DNA of 64,000 bases, taken from NCBI GenBank assembly GCA_020847735.1, contig JADLBL010000001.1, forward strand, positions 186,001-250,000. Direction: 5' to 3'. The stretch is from Candidatus Eisenbacteria bacterium (GTDB lineage: Bacteria > Eisenbacteria > RBG-16-71-46). Positions 22,110 through 30,372 of the stretch are shown piece by piece (the stretch's first letter is position 1; every line of letters begins with the position of its first letter). A model generated the notes under the pieces. That model searched no databases. It had not been told where the DNA came from and was given only the letters and a program-made list of their open reading frames with translations. The position numbers were made by a program, and so were the translations under genes.

Positions 22110-24071
22110 GTGTTCGAGCGCTGGCTGGAGAGACTGCGGCCCCGGGTGGACGGTGAGCGCGCCCTCGCGGCCGTGCGCGAGATCGCGAAGCACCACCGGA
22201 TCCAGTCCACCCCGGGTTACGACGCCGCGGCGGACTGGCTCACGGGTGCGCTGCGCGCGGAAGGCCTGGCCGTCGAGGTCGAGCGTCCGCCGGCCGACGG
22301 GCGGACGCGGTTTCTCGGCTGTCCCCTGCCGGAAGGCTGGGACTGCGAACGGGCGACCGCGACGCTGCAGGGTGCGCGCGGGCCCGAGCCGCTCGCGGAC
22401 TTCTCGCGGCGACCGCTGTCGCTGGTCCAGCGCAGCGAGTCCGGCCACGGCCGGTTTCCGCTCGTCGCGGCCGGTGAGGGGGTGAGGCCGTCCGACTACG
22501 AAGGCCTCGACGTGAGGGGACGTGTGGTTCTCGTTCACGGGGCCGTGCAGCGGGCGCACGCGCTCGCGGTCGTCGAACGCGGGGCCGCGGGTCTGATCTG
22601 TGACGGCCGGCGACTGCAACCTCCGGTTCGAACCGACGAGCACGATCGCGAATCGCTCGCCTACACGTCGTTCTGGTGGCTGGCCGACGAGCCGCGGGGC
22701 TGGGGATTCGTCGTCAGCCCGGCGCGCGGCGCGGAGCTGCGCGCCCGCCTGGCCGCGAACGAAGCGCTCGCGGTCGAGGCCGAAGTGGTGGCTCGCCGCT
22801 TCGCCACGACCGCGCCGCTCGTCAGCGCGACCCTCCGCGGCACGCTGGCCGGCGAAGTGCTGGTCCTGGCGCACCTCTGCCACCCGCGTCCCGGCGCCAA
22901 CGACAACGCCTCCGGCGTCGCCGCGGCCCTCGAGGCGGCGCGGGCCCTCGCCGGACTGGCCCGCGAGCGCGCTCTCGGCGAGCCGATGCGCACGATCCGT
23001 TTCCTGTGGATGCCGGAGTTCACCGGCACCTACGCGTGGCTCGCCGGCGATCCGGGTCGCGCCGCCCGCACGGTGGCCGCGCTCAACCTCGACATGGTGG
23101 GCGAGTCGCAGGCCGCGTGCGGGAGCACCCAGCTGCTCGAACGCTCGCCGCATTTCGCCGCCGCCTTCACAGACGAGCTGGTCGCCCGCATCCGGCACGC
23201 CTCCCAGGACTGGGTCCCGGGCTTCTCGGGCGCGGGGCACTACTCGCTCACGCGCATGGCGGAGGTGCCGTATTCCGGAGGCAGCGATCACACCGTGTGG
23301 AGCGACCCGGCGGTCGGAGTTCCCTGCCCGCTGCTCATCCAGTGGCCCGACCGCTACTACCACTCGGACCTCGACACACCGGAACGTTGCGATCCCGCGT
23401 CGCTCGGCCACGCGGCGCGCGTCGCGGCGGTCTACGCCGCGACCCTCGCCTGCGCGGACGCGGACGACGTGCGCCGGCTGATCACGTCCGCCGCCCGCGC
23501 GGCGAGGCGCCGGTTGCTCTCCGCGCTCGACGCGCCGGAGCCCGGGGTGGCGGTGGAAGCGGAACTCCTGCGGGGCCAGATGGCGCTGGCCAGTGTGGCG
23601 CGCCTCGCGTGCCCGCCCGCCCCGGGAGAGGCGCCGGCGGCCTTCGCGGGCGGGGTCGCCTCGGCGCTCGAGCGCGGGCTGCCACTCGCGGCGGAGGAAC
23701 TCGAAGGGTTTTTCGAGTCGGAAATCCGCTCCGCGCTGCCGGCGGTGAAACCGGCGGGCAGGGATCGCGACCCGCGCGTGCCCCTGCGGATCCAGCGCTC
23801 GCCGCTGGTGCCCATGCGGTCGCTGCAGCCGGGCCTGGACGGAGCGGACGAGCCGCTCAGGCAGGCGTGGATCGCGGTGGACGAGTGGATGCCGGGCGGA
23901 AGCACGGGTGTGGATCTCGCATGGTTCGCGTGCGACGGGCGGCGCACCGTCGGAGAGATCGCCGGGCTGCTGCGCGCCGAAGGATGCGCGGCCGGCGAAG
24001 CGGCGGTGGCGCGGCTGTTCGAGGTCACCTCGGCGCTCGGAGCGAGCGCCTGGGCGGATCAGGACGGGTGA
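22110..24071 (+). CDS. M28-type metallopeptidase (DUF4910-like) with C-terminal PqqD-like winged helix
   Basis: 653 residues, no signal peptide. The zinc-peptidase ligands are seen as HLCHPRPGANDNASG (His and Asp), MPEFTGTYAW (Glu), LNLDMVGES (Asp) and YYHSDLDTPE (His), in the order of M28 aminopeptidases. An insert at about 90-240 resembles the PA-like lid of DUF4910 proteins. Residues about 590-650 (DLAWFACDGRRTVGEIAGLL, AVARLFEVTSALGA) look like the PqqD-type winged helix that binds peptides in RiPP pathways. The GTG start has no strong binding site. Convergent with the cyclophilin gene. Substrate unknown. Confidence 0.78.
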   Translation: MFERWLERLRPRVDGERALAAVREIAKHHRIQSTPGYDAAADWLTGALRAEGLAVEVERPPADGRTRFLGCPLPEGWDCERATATLQGARGPEPLADFSRRPLSLVQRSESGHGRFPLVAAGEGVRPSDYEGLDVRGRVVLVHGAVQRAHALAVVERGAAGLICDGRRLQPPVRTDEHDRESLAYTSFWWLADEPRGWGFVVSPARGAELRARLAANEALAVEAEVVARRFATTAPLVSATLRGTLAGEVLVLAHLCHPRPGANDNASGVAAALEAARALAGLARERALGEPMRTIRFLWMPEFTGTYAWLAGDPGRAARTVAALNLDMVGESQAACGSTQLLERSPHFAAAFTDELVARIRHASQDWVPGFSGAGHYSLTRMAEVPYSGGSDHTVWSDPAVGVPCPLLIQWPDRYYHSDLDTPERCDPASLGHAARVAAVYAATLACADADDVRRLITSAARAARRRLLSALDAPEPGVAVEAELLRGQMALASVARLACPPAPGEAPAAFAGGVASALERGLPLAAEELEGFFESEIRSALPAVKPAGRDRDPRVPLRIQRSPLVPMRSLQPGLDGADEPLRQAWIAVDEWMPGGSTGVDLAWFACDGRRTVGEIAGLLRAEGCAAGEAAVARLFEVTSALGASAWADQDG

Positions 24072-24122
24072 CGCGCTTCGCCGGCCCGTGCTTCGCGGGT
24101 TCGTGCTCCGGCGCTTCGCGCG

Positions 24123-24803
24123 CTACTTCGGCGTCGCCGGCTGGACGGTCTTCGCCGCGCGACGGGCGGCCGGCTTCGGGGCCGGCTCGAGTCGGGCGTG
24201 CCGGATCAGGGCCAGCTGTTGCGGATTGGGCCCCGAGATCGTGCGGGCGATGCCGGGCGTGTTCGCGAGCGCGGCGATCCGGTCCACGGTGGACATCCCG
24301 GAGATCACCCTGCCGAACACGGTGTAGCCGCCGCGATCGAGGTCCGGACGGTCGGCAAGGCAGATGAAGAACTGCGACCCGTTCGAGTCCTTCGCCGGGT
24401 TGACCGCGTCGGGCATGCGCGCCATGGCGACGGCGCCGCGCACATGCGGTAGGCCGATCTCCGCCGGCACGGTCCAGCCCGGTCCTCCCTGACCGTCGTT
24501 GAACGGGTCCGCGTCGCGTGAGTAGGGATCCCCACCCTGAATCATGAAGCCCGGGATCACCCGGTGGAAGTACGTGCTGTCGTAGAAGCCCCGGGCCACG
24601 AGCGAGCGGAAGTTCGCGACCGTCTTCGGCGCTTCGCGCGAGGCGAGGCGGATGACGATGCGCCCCTCGACCGTCTCGAGCACGACGACCGAGTCCGGTT
24701 TCGCGATGGCGGCCGCCGTGCCCGCGGCGCGGGCGGGAGTCGCCGGGCCGGACACGGGAAGCAGGAGCGCCAGCAGGAGCGGCAGGCGGAGACGCGGTGA
24801 CAT
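24123..24803 (-). CDS. Exported cyclophilin-type peptidyl-prolyl isomerase
   Basis: 226 residues. Signal peptide about 1-26 (ARA-A). The cyclophilin domain covers about 38-205 with YFHRVIPGFMIQGGDPYSRD (the Phe-His-Arg active site and FMIQGGD), DSNGSQFFICLADRPDLD and YTVFGRVISGMSTVDRIA. It speeds proline isomerisation of exported proteins. The tail APKPAARRAAKTVQPATPK is basic and disordered. GGAG lies 6 nt before the ATG; a promoter is visible 67 nt upstream of the start. Confidence 0.93.
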   Translation of the reverse strand: MSPRLRLPLLLALLLPVSGPATPARAAGTAAAIAKPDSVVVLETVEGRIVIRLASREAPKTVANFRSLVARGFYDSTYFHRVIPGFMIQGGDPYSRDADPFNDGQGGPGWTVPAEIGLPHVRGAVAMARMPDAVNPAKDSNGSQFFICLADRPDLDRGGYTVFGRVISGMSTVDRIAALANTPGIARTISGPNPQQLALIRHARLEPAPKPAARRAAKTVQPATPK

Positions 24804-24869
24804 CGGGACTCCAGTCGGGGGTTCGGGGCAGGAGGCGTGCTGCGGTCCACGCGCCGCAAGAGGCGGATC

Positions 24870-24899
24870 AGGCTAGCGGGCGTGAAAAGTCCTCGTCAA
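24870..24899 (-). promoter_or_regulatory. Promoter of the cyclophilin gene
   Basis: On the minus strand: TTGACG (24899-24894), 18-nt spacer, TAGCCT (24875-24870). The start of transcription would be near 24863, leaving a leader of about 60 nt with a GGAG ribosome binding site. Confidence 0.55.
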
Positions 24900-24992
24900 G
24901 GTCCGTGCGGCCCGTGGATTGTCGTTCGGCGTGCGCGATTCGCTGTGGCTATACTCACCGGCCGCCGCGCGAGTCGCGCGCGGGCTGGCCGG

Positions 24993-25748
24993 TCATGGCT
25001 CGAGGGCGGCGATGCCCCACAGGCGTCCGGTTCGTCCGGAATCGCGCCGGTGGGAGAAGTACCAGAAGGGTTCACACGCGGTGCAGGCGCCGGTGTCGAA
25101 GACGGCCTCGGGCCGGACCCCGGCGGATTCCAATTGCCGCCTGGCCGCGAGCGGCAGGTCGAGGTGGGGACGGGAGTCGTCTCGCGCCTGGACGGCGGCG
25201 GAGGGAAAGCGGGAAGCGACCTCGACTCCGACTTCGTAACAGCAGGCCCGGATGCACGGGCCGATGTGGACTTGAACGTGCTCCGGCCGGCAGCCGGCGC
25301 ACGCGCAGAGAGCGGAGAGGACCGCGCCGGGCATGCCGTCCGCGGTGCCGCGCCAGCCGGCGTGGGCCGAGGCGACCCCGCCCGGAGCGACGTACAGCAG
25401 CGACATGCAGTCGGCGGTCGTCACCGCCAGGGCGAGCCGGGGAACGCGCGTCACGAGCGCGTCGCACTCGGACTGGTGCCCCGGCTCCGCGACCTCCACC
25501 ACGCGGACGCCGTGCACCTGGCCCGCCGTGGCGAGACGCTCGGGCGCGAGCCCGAGCGAGACGAGCAACCGGGCGCGGTTTTCGGTCACCGCGCCGGGAG
25601 TATCCCGGGTCGAGCGGCCGAGATTGAGCGAGTCGAAGGGCGGTGCGCTGATGCCGCCACGGCGGGTCGAGAAGGCGAGTCGGGCGTCCGCGAGCGGGAC
25701 TTCGGGGCGCCAGTGAGGGACACGGGCCGTGTCGTCGAGCTTCCACAT
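24993..25748 (-). CDS. pgeF: Peptidoglycan editing factor PgeF (YfiH/multicopper-polyphenol-oxidoreductase family)
   Basis: 251 residues. Family metal ligands are present: AGQVHG (His79), TTADCMS (Cys114) and SAHAGWRG (His129). The N-terminal FSTRRGGISAPPFDSLNLG is also typical. In Escherichia coli the protein removes wrongly placed L-Ser from the muropeptide precursor; other members were reported as laccases or purine nucleoside enzymes. The family's usual GPCIRACCYEVG motif is intact. It has its own promoter, with 9 nt from the -10 to the ATG and no Shine-Dalgarno. Confidence 0.9.
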   Translation of the reverse strand: MWKLDDTARVPHWRPEVPLADARLAFSTRRGGISAPPFDSLNLGRSTRDTPGAVTENRARLLVSLGLAPERLATAGQVHGVRVVEVAEPGHQSECDALVTRVPRLALAVTTADCMSLLYVAPGGVASAHAGWRGTADGMPGAVLSALCACAGCRPEHVQVHIGPCIRACCYEVGVEVASRFPSAAVQARDDSRPHLDLPLAARRQLESAGVRPEAVFDTGACTACEPFWYFSHRRDSGRTGRLWGIAALEP

Positions 25749-25757
25749 GGTCGCGGC

Positions 25758-25786
25758 ACGCTAGGCAGCGGTGGGCGGACGGTCAA
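25758..25786 (-). promoter_or_regulatory. Promoter of pgeF; leaderless
   Basis: On the minus strand: TTGACC (25786-25781), 17-nt spacer, TAGCGT (25763-25758), 9 nt (GCCGCGACC), ATG 25748. There is no Shine-Dalgarno. This is the clearest example of the leaderless arrangement in the window. Confidence 0.62.
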
Positions 25787-25811
25787 GCGTCCGGTGAGGA
25801 GAAGCGCAAAG

Positions 25812-28793
25812 GTGAACGCACGTCAGTCGGTCTTGCTCGTCGCTTCAGCGGTGATCGCGGCGGTTTCGTTCGAGGCGTTCGCGCAGGGACCGGCGCCGGG
25901 CGTCGCCCCGACCGCGGGCCCGCCCGTGGCCACCGTCGGCGGACATCCCATTTCACGCGAGGACTGGGAGCGGCGCAGCGAGCTGGCGATCGCCGAGTTC
26001 GGGAAGCGCAACTCCTCCGGAGAGCTTCCCCCCGAGTTGCGGGACCTGGTCCGTCGCCAGGTGCTCGAGAGCCAGATCCGCATCGAGCTGCTGGTCCTCG
26101 AGGCCAGGCGCACCGGCGTCACCGTTCCCGTCCAGGAAGCCGAGGCGATGCTCAAGCAGGACGCGTTCTTCAACCCCGGCGGAAGGTTCGACGAGCAGCG
26201 GTACGTCACGGTCCGGACCACCCAGGCGGATCGTTTCAACGCCGCGATCGCCTCGATCCGGGAGCAACTCGCCGCGCGCAAGCTCAACGCCCGGCTCGAG
26301 GCCCGCTTCCGACCGTCCGACGACAGCCTGCGCCGCGCCCTCGGCCGGACCCTCACGCGCGCGACCTTCGACGACCTGTCGCTGCGGCGCTCGGATTTCG
26401 ACGGAAGCTACCCGGAGCCGCGCGAGCGCGACGTGCTGGACTGGTACGCGTCGCATCATGCCGAGTTCGAGCGGCCCGATCGCGCCAGCCTGACGGTCGT
26501 GTTCGTGAACTCTCCCGGGCTGTCGGATTCGATCCGCGCGCTGCCCGGAGGCGCCGAGGCCTGGACCCGGCGGATGAAGAACCTCGCCGACAGCATCCTC
26601 ACCCAGGTGCAGGGTGGCGCCACGCTCGAGCAGGCCGCGGGCTTCCTCGGCCCGCGGCCCGGGACCGTGGTGACCAGCGACAACTTCCCCGGCTACTGGC
26701 GGGCCGGCGAGGACGTCAATCGCGAACTCTTCCGGCCGGGCAACGTCGGCAAGGTCCTTCCCCGCGCGCTGCCGGCCGCCGAAGGCTGGCTGGTCGTGCG
26801 GGTGGACCAGGTCACGCCGGCTCACGTCGCCCCGCTCCACGAGGTGGCGCGCGAGATTCGCGGAACGCTGCGCCGCGATCGGCGCACGAACCAGAACGAG
26901 TACGACCTCCAGGCCCTCTACGCGCGCGTGCGCGACTCGCTCGCCGCCCCCGGCTGGCGATTCCGGATCGCCGTCGCGGACACCGCCGACGAGCCGGTCG
27001 CGCCTCCGACCGACGCCGAGCTGGACCGGTACTACCGCGGGCATCTCGCGGACTACTCGGGTTTCGACAGCAGGAGCGGGGGAATCGTCTCGCGGCCCTT
27101 CGCCGAGGTGAAGGAGGAGATCCGGACGCGCTGGTACGCCGAGCGCCGCCGCATCGGCACCCGACTTCGGGCCGAGGCCGTGCTGAAGGCGTGGACCGCC
27201 GGCCGCCGCGACAACCGGGCCGAGCGCGTCGTGAAGCTGAGCGAGATCGGCCCCGTGGTTCGCGGATCGGTGCTCGATCCGGCGCCGGGAATGTCGGCGC
27301 TGTCGGACTCCGTGTGGGCGTACGCCGACCCGCGCGGCCCCGGCCTGGTCGCGAGCGGGGCGGGCTGGGTGGTCTGGCAGGCCGCGGGCCGGGTGGATCG
27401 AGCCGTCCCGAGCCTGGAGCAGGCCCGCCCGCTGCTCGTGAAGCGTCTGGCGGAGCTGAAGGAAGCGCAGGACGAGGCCGGGGCGCGGCGGCTTTTCGAC
27501 GCGGATGCGGCGGCGTTCAGCGGAGGGAACACCGTCTACTTTTCCCGCTTCTCGATCACCCCGGCGCAGCCGATGGACGTGCCGCTGACGCGCGCCGAGG
27601 TCGAGCAGTACCACCGCGACCACATCGACAAGTACTCCGCGCCCGAGCTGGTCACCGCCCGGCACATTCTCGTGGCCCCGGCCAACGCCTCTCCCGAGGC
27701 GGACCGAGCGGCGCGGACGCGGGCGGAGGAACTGCTTCGCCGGGCGGAGGCGGGAGAGGACTTCGCGAAGCTGGCGCGCCAGTACTCCGACGATCCCGCC
27801 ACGAAGGAAAAGGGCGGCGATCTCGGGACGTTCGGCCGCGGCACGATGCTCGACGGTTTCGAGCGGGCCGTGTTCGCGCTGTCGCCGGGCGAGTACGCGC
27901 CGCAGCCGGTGCGCACGACGCTCGGCTGGCACGTCATCTACTGCATGGACCACGTGCCCGCGGTCGTGCACAACCTCGACTGGATCTACGCCATGGTGGG
28001 CTCCGACGCGGCGCACGCCAAGGCCGCCCGCATCGCCGCGGCCCGCGCCGACAGCTTCACGCGCGTGCTGCGCGATGGCGCGCAGGCGAAGGCGGTCGCG
28101 GCGAAACTGGGATTCGAGATCAGCTCGGTGCGCAAACCCGTGGGGGAATCCTCCTCGAACGAAGGCCTGGCTGAGTACTTCCGCCGTCTCGACCATGCGA
28201 AGCCGGGAGAGATCGTTCCGCGGTCCGACAGGATGCCGGGAAGCAACTTCTGGGTCACCTGGGTGGACAGCATCGGCAGGACCGGCACCCCGGGCTGGGA
28301 CGAGGCGCGGACCGCGGCCATCGCCGAGTACCGGCGCGGGGCCGGCGCGCGGGCCCTCGACGCCAAGATCGCCGAGATGGACTCGCTGGGGGCCTCGGGC
28401 TGGTCGCTCGACAGCCTCGCGGCCCTGTGGGGCGGGTTGGAACGCGTGGACGATCTTCCCGCGGGGCGCGGACTCGGCGGCCTGGGTGGCGCCGCGGTGC
28501 TGGACTCGCTGCTGTTCGAGGGTCCGGGGCATCAGGCGCTGGCCGTGGGCGCCGAGAGCGGCTGGGCGCGCTTCCCCGGCGGCGCGGCGCGCGTCCGCCT
28601 GCTGGCGCGGACCGAACCCTCACGCGAACAGATGCTCGCGCGGATCGAGAACGAACGGGCCGCCGCCATCGAACGGCGGATGCAGGTGTATTTCGCGGGC
28701 CTCAAGGATCGCTGGCCGGTTCGCATCCTCGATGCGCGCATGCGAAGCGTGGCGGCGGCGCAGGCCCCGCAGCCGGAACCCGCGCGCCGCTGA
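25812..28793 (+). CDS. Large exported parvulin-type peptidyl-prolyl isomerase (SurA/PpiD-like)
   Basis: 993 residues, signal peptide about 1-24 (FAQ). Residues about 30-200 are a SurA-like chaperone region (GGHPISREDWERRSELAIAEF, RRQVLESQIRIELLVLEA). The parvulin domain lies at about 613-720: VTARHILVAPANASPEADRA, EDFAKLARQYSDDPATKEKGGDLGTF, GWHVIYC. Two other segments, about 330-420 and 430-560, look like decayed or non-catalytic PPIase-like repeats, as in PpiD. It should assist folding of exported proteins. GTG 25812 is chosen for its signal peptide and an upstream GAGGAG. About twice the length of SurA or PpiD. Confidence 0.85.
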   Translation: MNARQSVLLVASAVIAAVSFEAFAQGPAPGVAPTAGPPVATVGGHPISREDWERRSELAIAEFGKRNSSGELPPELRDLVRRQVLESQIRIELLVLEARRTGVTVPVQEAEAMLKQDAFFNPGGRFDEQRYVTVRTTQADRFNAAIASIREQLAARKLNARLEARFRPSDDSLRRALGRTLTRATFDDLSLRRSDFDGSYPEPRERDVLDWYASHHAEFERPDRASLTVVFVNSPGLSDSIRALPGGAEAWTRRMKNLADSILTQVQGGATLEQAAGFLGPRPGTVVTSDNFPGYWRAGEDVNRELFRPGNVGKVLPRALPAAEGWLVVRVDQVTPAHVAPLHEVAREIRGTLRRDRRTNQNEYDLQALYARVRDSLAAPGWRFRIAVADTADEPVAPPTDAELDRYYRGHLADYSGFDSRSGGIVSRPFAEVKEEIRTRWYAERRRIGTRLRAEAVLKAWTAGRRDNRAERVVKLSEIGPVVRGSVLDPAPGMSALSDSVWAYADPRGPGLVASGAGWVVWQAAGRVDRAVPSLEQARPLLVKRLAELKEAQDEAGARRLFDADAAAFSGGNTVYFSRFSITPAQPMDVPLTRAEVEQYHRDHIDKYSAPELVTARHILVAPANASPEADRAARTRAEELLRRAEAGEDFAKLARQYSDDPATKEKGGDLGTFGRGTMLDGFERAVFALSPGEYAPQPVRTTLGWHVIYCMDHVPAVVHNLDWIYAMVGSDAAHAKAARIAAARADSFTRVLRDGAQAKAVAAKLGFEISSVRKPVGESSSNEGLAEYFRRLDHAKPGEIVPRSDRMPGSNFWVTWVDSIGRTGTPGWDEARTAAIAEYRRGAGARALDAKIAEMDSLGASGWSLDSLAALWGGLERVDDLPAGRGLGGLGGAAVLDSLLFEGPGHQALAVGAESGWARFPGGAARVRLLARTEPSREQMLARIENERAAAIERRMQVYFAGLKDRWPVRILDARMRSVAAAQAPQPEPARR

Positions 28794-28815
28794 ACCGGCC
28801 CGCCCCGGTCACGCG

Positions 28816-28848
28816 CGGCCGGAGCGTGCAGTTTGCACGCTCCGGCCG
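28816..28848 (+). terminator. Perfect GC hairpin after the parvulin gene
   Basis: A 15-bp perfect stem (CGGCCGGAGCGTGCA / TGCACGCTCCGGCCG) with a 3-nt GTT loop, 22 nt after the stop. No T-tract follows (ATTCGCGCGC). Probably a terminator; the length and perfection of the stem are notable. Confidence 0.6.
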
Positions 28849-28941
28849 ATTCGCGCGCAAAGCGAAACGCGCGTCTCAGGTCCGGGGGCCGACCGGCCGA
28901 TGGTAGGGTGCGTGGCGCCCTCTTCACCGGACCCGGATTCC

Positions 28942-30276
28942 ATGGCGAGCCTTTCGACCGAAACCGTGAACGCGAACCCGAAACGCGTCGTCCTCGTGGA
29001 CTTCGACTGGGGCGATGCCGACCTGCTTCCGGAACTGCTCCGGCGGCCGGGCGTCGCCGTGCGGCTGGTGGCCGGCAACCACGCGCAGGACCCCGGGCTG
29101 CGGGTGGCGGAGATGTGCGGCCTGCCCCGCACGCTCGACCTCGCCGACCTGACGCGCGAAATCTTCGACCTCGCGCTGGTGGGGGAAGGCAGTTCGCGAC
29201 GTTCGCAGCTCGAGAGCCTGCTGCTCGCGCTCGGGACCCCCTGCCAGACGCCGCAGGAGTTCCTGCGCGGCAAGCCCGAGGTGGCCGAGCAGCCGACCGC
29301 GATCGAGGCGCCGCTGGCGCTGCACGCGGCGGCGCTCGAGCACTCGCTCGGCGGCGGTGATTTCGACGCGCTCGTCGAACAGGCGCTTCCGGACCTGGGT
29401 GCCGACGCGCCGGTGTCGCCCCAGCCCGTCGCGCCCGCGAGCCCGCCGCGCATCCTGATCACGAGCTTCGAGGATTTCCCCTCGCACGAGGCGCGGCTTC
29501 ACCTCGAGGAAGCCCTCAAGGAACTGGTGCATCGCTCCGGCGCGGGCACCGCCGAGCTGCACGCGGGGGACAGCGCTTCGTTGCAGCTGCTCGCCCAGGT
29601 CGGGCCCGAGGACAAATTGCTGCGCGGATTGGTGGACCTGGCCAACGAGATGGGGACCCCGCAGGTCATCACGCGACTGTCCGAGCCCGGCCTCGGAAAG
29701 GCCTGGGGCGCGTGGCCGTTCCGCACGTCCCAGCGACGGGGGGTGCTCGCGGCGGCGTCCCTCGATCCCGGCGCGGGTTGGGCCGAGTGGCAGAAGATGG
29801 TGGACGAGCTGCGCTCCTCGTGGGACGAGCAGGACCGGGAGCGGGCCGGCGCGTCCTTCCCGTTCACGCCCCTGCGCTCCTCCGGCTGGCTCGAGGTCGA
29901 GGAGTTCGGCGCGCGGATCGAGCTCGCGCTGGAACGGAATCGGCACGACCGGATGCGATTCGAGCTGCACCGCCTGGACTTCCCGGACGCTCCAGTCGCG
30001 GTCGAGTCGCTGTGTGGCTGGCTTCCCGGCCAGATTCGCGACACGGACTGCATCTGCCGGCCGGCCGCGGGCAGCGTGCTGATGCTGAACGCCGGACCCG
30101 CCGAAGGCTTCGTCTACCTGCGCCGGCGATTGCTGGCGCTGTGGGACACCGCCTGGCGCGATTCCGGCGCGGCTCCTCCGGCGCCCGCGCTCGTGGACCA
30201 GCACGTCGCGATGGCCGGACCCGAGGACGCCGAGGCGTTTCTCGCCGCCGCCGGCGCCTGGCTCACCCGGCGCTGA
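28942..30276 (+). CDS. Putative signalling protein: Rossmann-like N-terminus, GAF-like middle, degenerate GGDEF-like C-terminus
   Basis: 444 residues. I do not recognise a named family. Residues about 12-100 (RVVLVDFDWGDADLLPELL, FDLALVGEGSS) look like an alpha/beta receiver-like or Rossmann fold. Residues about 170-280 (LHLEEALKELVHRSGAGTAE, LLRGLVDLANEMGTPQVI) resemble a GAF domain. The last 120 residues have the spacing of a diguanylate cyclase, but where RYGGDEFVLLL is expected the text reads CRPAAGSVLML, so it cannot be a cyclase. A scaffold or sensor related to c-di-GMP signalling is possible. ATG 28942 is chosen; a weak -10 (TAGGGT, 28904-28909) lies upstream and an earlier in-frame ATG at 28900 would precede it. 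Confidence 0.55.
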   Translation: MASLSTETVNANPKRVVLVDFDWGDADLLPELLRRPGVAVRLVAGNHAQDPGLRVAEMCGLPRTLDLADLTREIFDLALVGEGSSRRSQLESLLLALGTPCQTPQEFLRGKPEVAEQPTAIEAPLALHAAALEHSLGGGDFDALVEQALPDLGADAPVSPQPVAPASPPRILITSFEDFPSHEARLHLEEALKELVHRSGAGTAELHAGDSASLQLLAQVGPEDKLLRGLVDLANEMGTPQVITRLSEPGLGKAWGAWPFRTSQRRGVLAAASLDPGAGWAEWQKMVDELRSSWDEQDRERAGASFPFTPLRSSGWLEVEEFGARIELALERNRHDRMRFELHRLDFPDAPVAVESLCGWLPGQIRDTDCICRPAAGSVLMLNAGPAEGFVYLRRRLLALWDTAWRDSGAAPPAPALVDQHVAMAGPEDAEAFLAAAGAWLTRR

Positions 30277-30319
30277 GCCGGACCACTCGAGACACGCCCT
30301 TCACGGTGAGCGGCCCCGC

Positions 30320-30349
30320 TTGACCCTGCCCGGCGGGGCGGGGCACTGT
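30320..30349 (+). promoter_or_regulatory. Candidate promoter of mutL-miaA
   Basis: TTGACC (30320-30325), 18-nt spacer, CACTGT (30344-30349). Transcription would begin near 30356, with GGAGG at 30364-30368 before the mutL GTG. The -35 is strong, the -10 weak. Confidence 0.42.
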
Positions 30350-30372
30350 CCGCGCCTTCCACTGGAGGACGC

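Noticed and set aside
24950-24955. A consensus-like TATACT on the plus strand
   Set aside because: No plus-strand gene begins within 800 nt and no -35 is found at 16-18 nt. On the minus strand the better promoter for the cyclophilin gene is at 24870-24899.
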